A stretch of 8,103 bases of DNA from an uncultured Riemerella sp. (lineage in GTDB: Bacteria; Bacteroidota; Bacteroidia; Flavobacteriales; Weeksellaceae). Positions 7,223-8,103 of the stretch are shown piece after piece. Location of the stretch: positions 1-8,103 of the forward strand of contig CALHQK010000076.1 of NCBI GenBank assembly GCA_938037185.1, read 5' to 3'. How positions within the stretch are numbered: the stretch's first letter is position 1; every line of letters begins with the position of its first letter. Made by a program: the position numbers and the translations under genes. The notes below the pieces were generated by a model. It saw only the letters and a list, made by a program, of their open reading frames with translations, was not told the DNA's origin and did no database searches.

Positions 7223-8103
7223 TTAGTTTTTGATAAAGTGAGCTGTCGCTTCTATAAGTTTAGGTGAAGTAGGTATATCTGGATTTAGGTAAGATTGCTG
7301 ATTTTCTTCTATTGTTTTTACCTCTTTTAATATATGGTTCATTCCTTCCACAAAGAGGAGTTGTGCCTTAGGTTGTGCTTCTTTGAGAAGTTGAGCTTCT
7401 TTTTTTTCTACCTGTAAATCATTAGTTCCTTGTATAATAAAAACCGGAATTTTCATCTTTGCTATCTCTTTAGTGGGATTATATTTAAACCAAGAGATAA
7501 GATAAGGTTGTACACTCTTCCTAAATACAGGAGCCAAATAAGGAGAAATATTATCTACTTGTTCTCCTTTTTTTAATAGATTGAGGACTCTTTGGGCTTC
7601 CTCTTTGAGTTGAGGAGCATTCTTCTTTATTTGCTCTTCAATGAGTGTAGCACTATTACTGCCCGCTCCTGAAAGAGAAATTAATTTAGAGACTGGTGTT
7701 TTCTGAGCAACAAGAATTCCTATTAGAGCACCCTCAGAGTGTCCGATAATTATGATATTTTTATACTTTTTTTTGAAATAGTTTACTACCAATAGAGCAT
7801 CGTTTACTCCATCTTCAAAGGTGACCTTATCCTCTTGTATAGTACCTTTATTCATTTGGGCAATGATACGCTTGTCATAACGGAAAACAGATATTTCTTT
7901 TTCAGCTAAACCTTCGGCAAGATATTTTAAAGAATTATTCTTTAGATGCGCTTGATTTCCATCGCGGTCGGTGGGACCTGACCCTGCAATAAGTATAGCT
8001 AATGGAGTGTTGTTCTGCTTCTTAGGAGACAAGAGTGTTCCTTGTATTTCCTGATCAATACTCATTTGTGTAGTGACATAGTTTTTTTCTTGGGCAAAGG
8101 CTC
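7223..8103 (-). CDS. Exported alpha/beta hydrolase, 5' end outside window
   Basis: The frame is open from the right edge to TAA 7225-7223. The first ATG (8065-8063) is probably not the true start: upstream in frame the codons read AFAQEKNYVTTQ, and AFA|Q looks like the end of a signal peptide. The mature enzyme would then be periplasmic or surface-located, starting near Q at 8098. Numbered from M at 8065, the alpha/beta-hydrolase features are an oxyanion-loop motif IAGSGPTDRDGN (26-37), the nucleophile elbow GHSEG with S110, D216 in IQGTNDLQVEK, and H244 in EGMNHIL. This is a complete Ser-Asp-His triad. A helical cap lies at about 135-200. The substrate is unknown; relatives are esterases or S9/S33-like peptidase-fold enzymes. 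Base composition is more AT-rich than sufC/sufD or the transporter. A small ORF follows after eight bases. Confidence 0.87.
   Translation of the reverse strand, partial: AFAQEKNYVTTQMSIDQEIQGTLLSPKKQNNTPLAILIAGSGPTDRDGNQAHLKNNSLKYLAEGLAEKEISVFRYDKRIIAQMNKGTIQEDKVTFEDGVNDALLVVNYFKKKYKNIIIIGHSEGALIGILVAQKTPVSKLISLSGAGSNSATLIEEQIKKNAPQLKEEAQRVLNLLKKGEQVDNISPYLAPVFRKSVQPYLISWFKYNPTKEIAKMKIPVFIIQGTNDLQVEKKEAQLLKEAQPKAQLLFVEGMNHILKEVKTIEENQQSYLNPDIPTSPKLIEATAHFIKN

Noticed and set aside
1..8103. A new defence, mobile or CRISPR-like system
   Set aside because: No direct-repeat array, transposase, integrase, terminal repeats, tRNA attachment site or toxin-antitoxin-like pair is visible; the genes are mainly housekeeping, envelope and iron-related.

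Overview
The window looks like chromosomal DNA from a member of the Bacteroidetes, most likely class Flavobacteriia and plausibly the Chryseobacterium/Riemerella/Elizabethkingia group (inference). The evidence is a type IX secretion Plug (DUF5103) gene, which this phylum carries; AT-rich intergenic DNA; no Shine-Dalgarno sequences ahead of the genes; and upstream elements of the form TAnnTTTG, the known -7 box of this phylum. There are seven substantial genes and one small unannotated-looking ORF. Six of the seven genes lie on the minus strand; only dinB is on the plus strand. No rRNA, tRNA, CRISPR array, insertion sequence or phage gene is visible, and no stretch longer than about 200 bases lacks a gene.

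Layout. (1) 1-2706, minus: a two-gene unit, a probable DUF3843 protein followed by the exported T9SS Plug protein, joined by a TAATG stop/start overlap; the Plug gene runs off the left edge. (2) 2878-3984, plus: dinB (DNA polymerase IV), divergent from the first unit across a 171-bp gap that holds promoter-like boxes for both directions. (3) 4001-4702, minus: a VIT1/CCC1-family iron/manganese transporter, convergent with dinB (16-bp gap) and with its own -7 box. (4) 4846-8103, minus: an exported alpha/beta hydrolase (5' end outside the window), a 48-codon ORF, sufC, sufD, then a clear intrinsic terminator.

How the genes work together. SufC and SufD are the ATPase and a scaffold partner of the SufBCD iron-sulfur cluster assembly complex. 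SufB is not adjacent, and no sufS follows sufD before the terminator, so the cluster appears split compared with the usual sufBCDS order. The VIT-family transporter just past the terminator is also linked to iron, but it appears to be a separate transcription unit. The Plug protein closes the SprA outer-membrane translocon of type IX secretion; its DUF3843 partner has no known function. DinB is a translesion polymerase unrelated to its neighbours.

I found no convincing new multigene system. The points most worth following up are the 48-codon ORF next to suf, the interrupted suf order, the coupled DUF3843-Plug pair, and the start-site corrections supported by the promoter boxes and the signal peptide.
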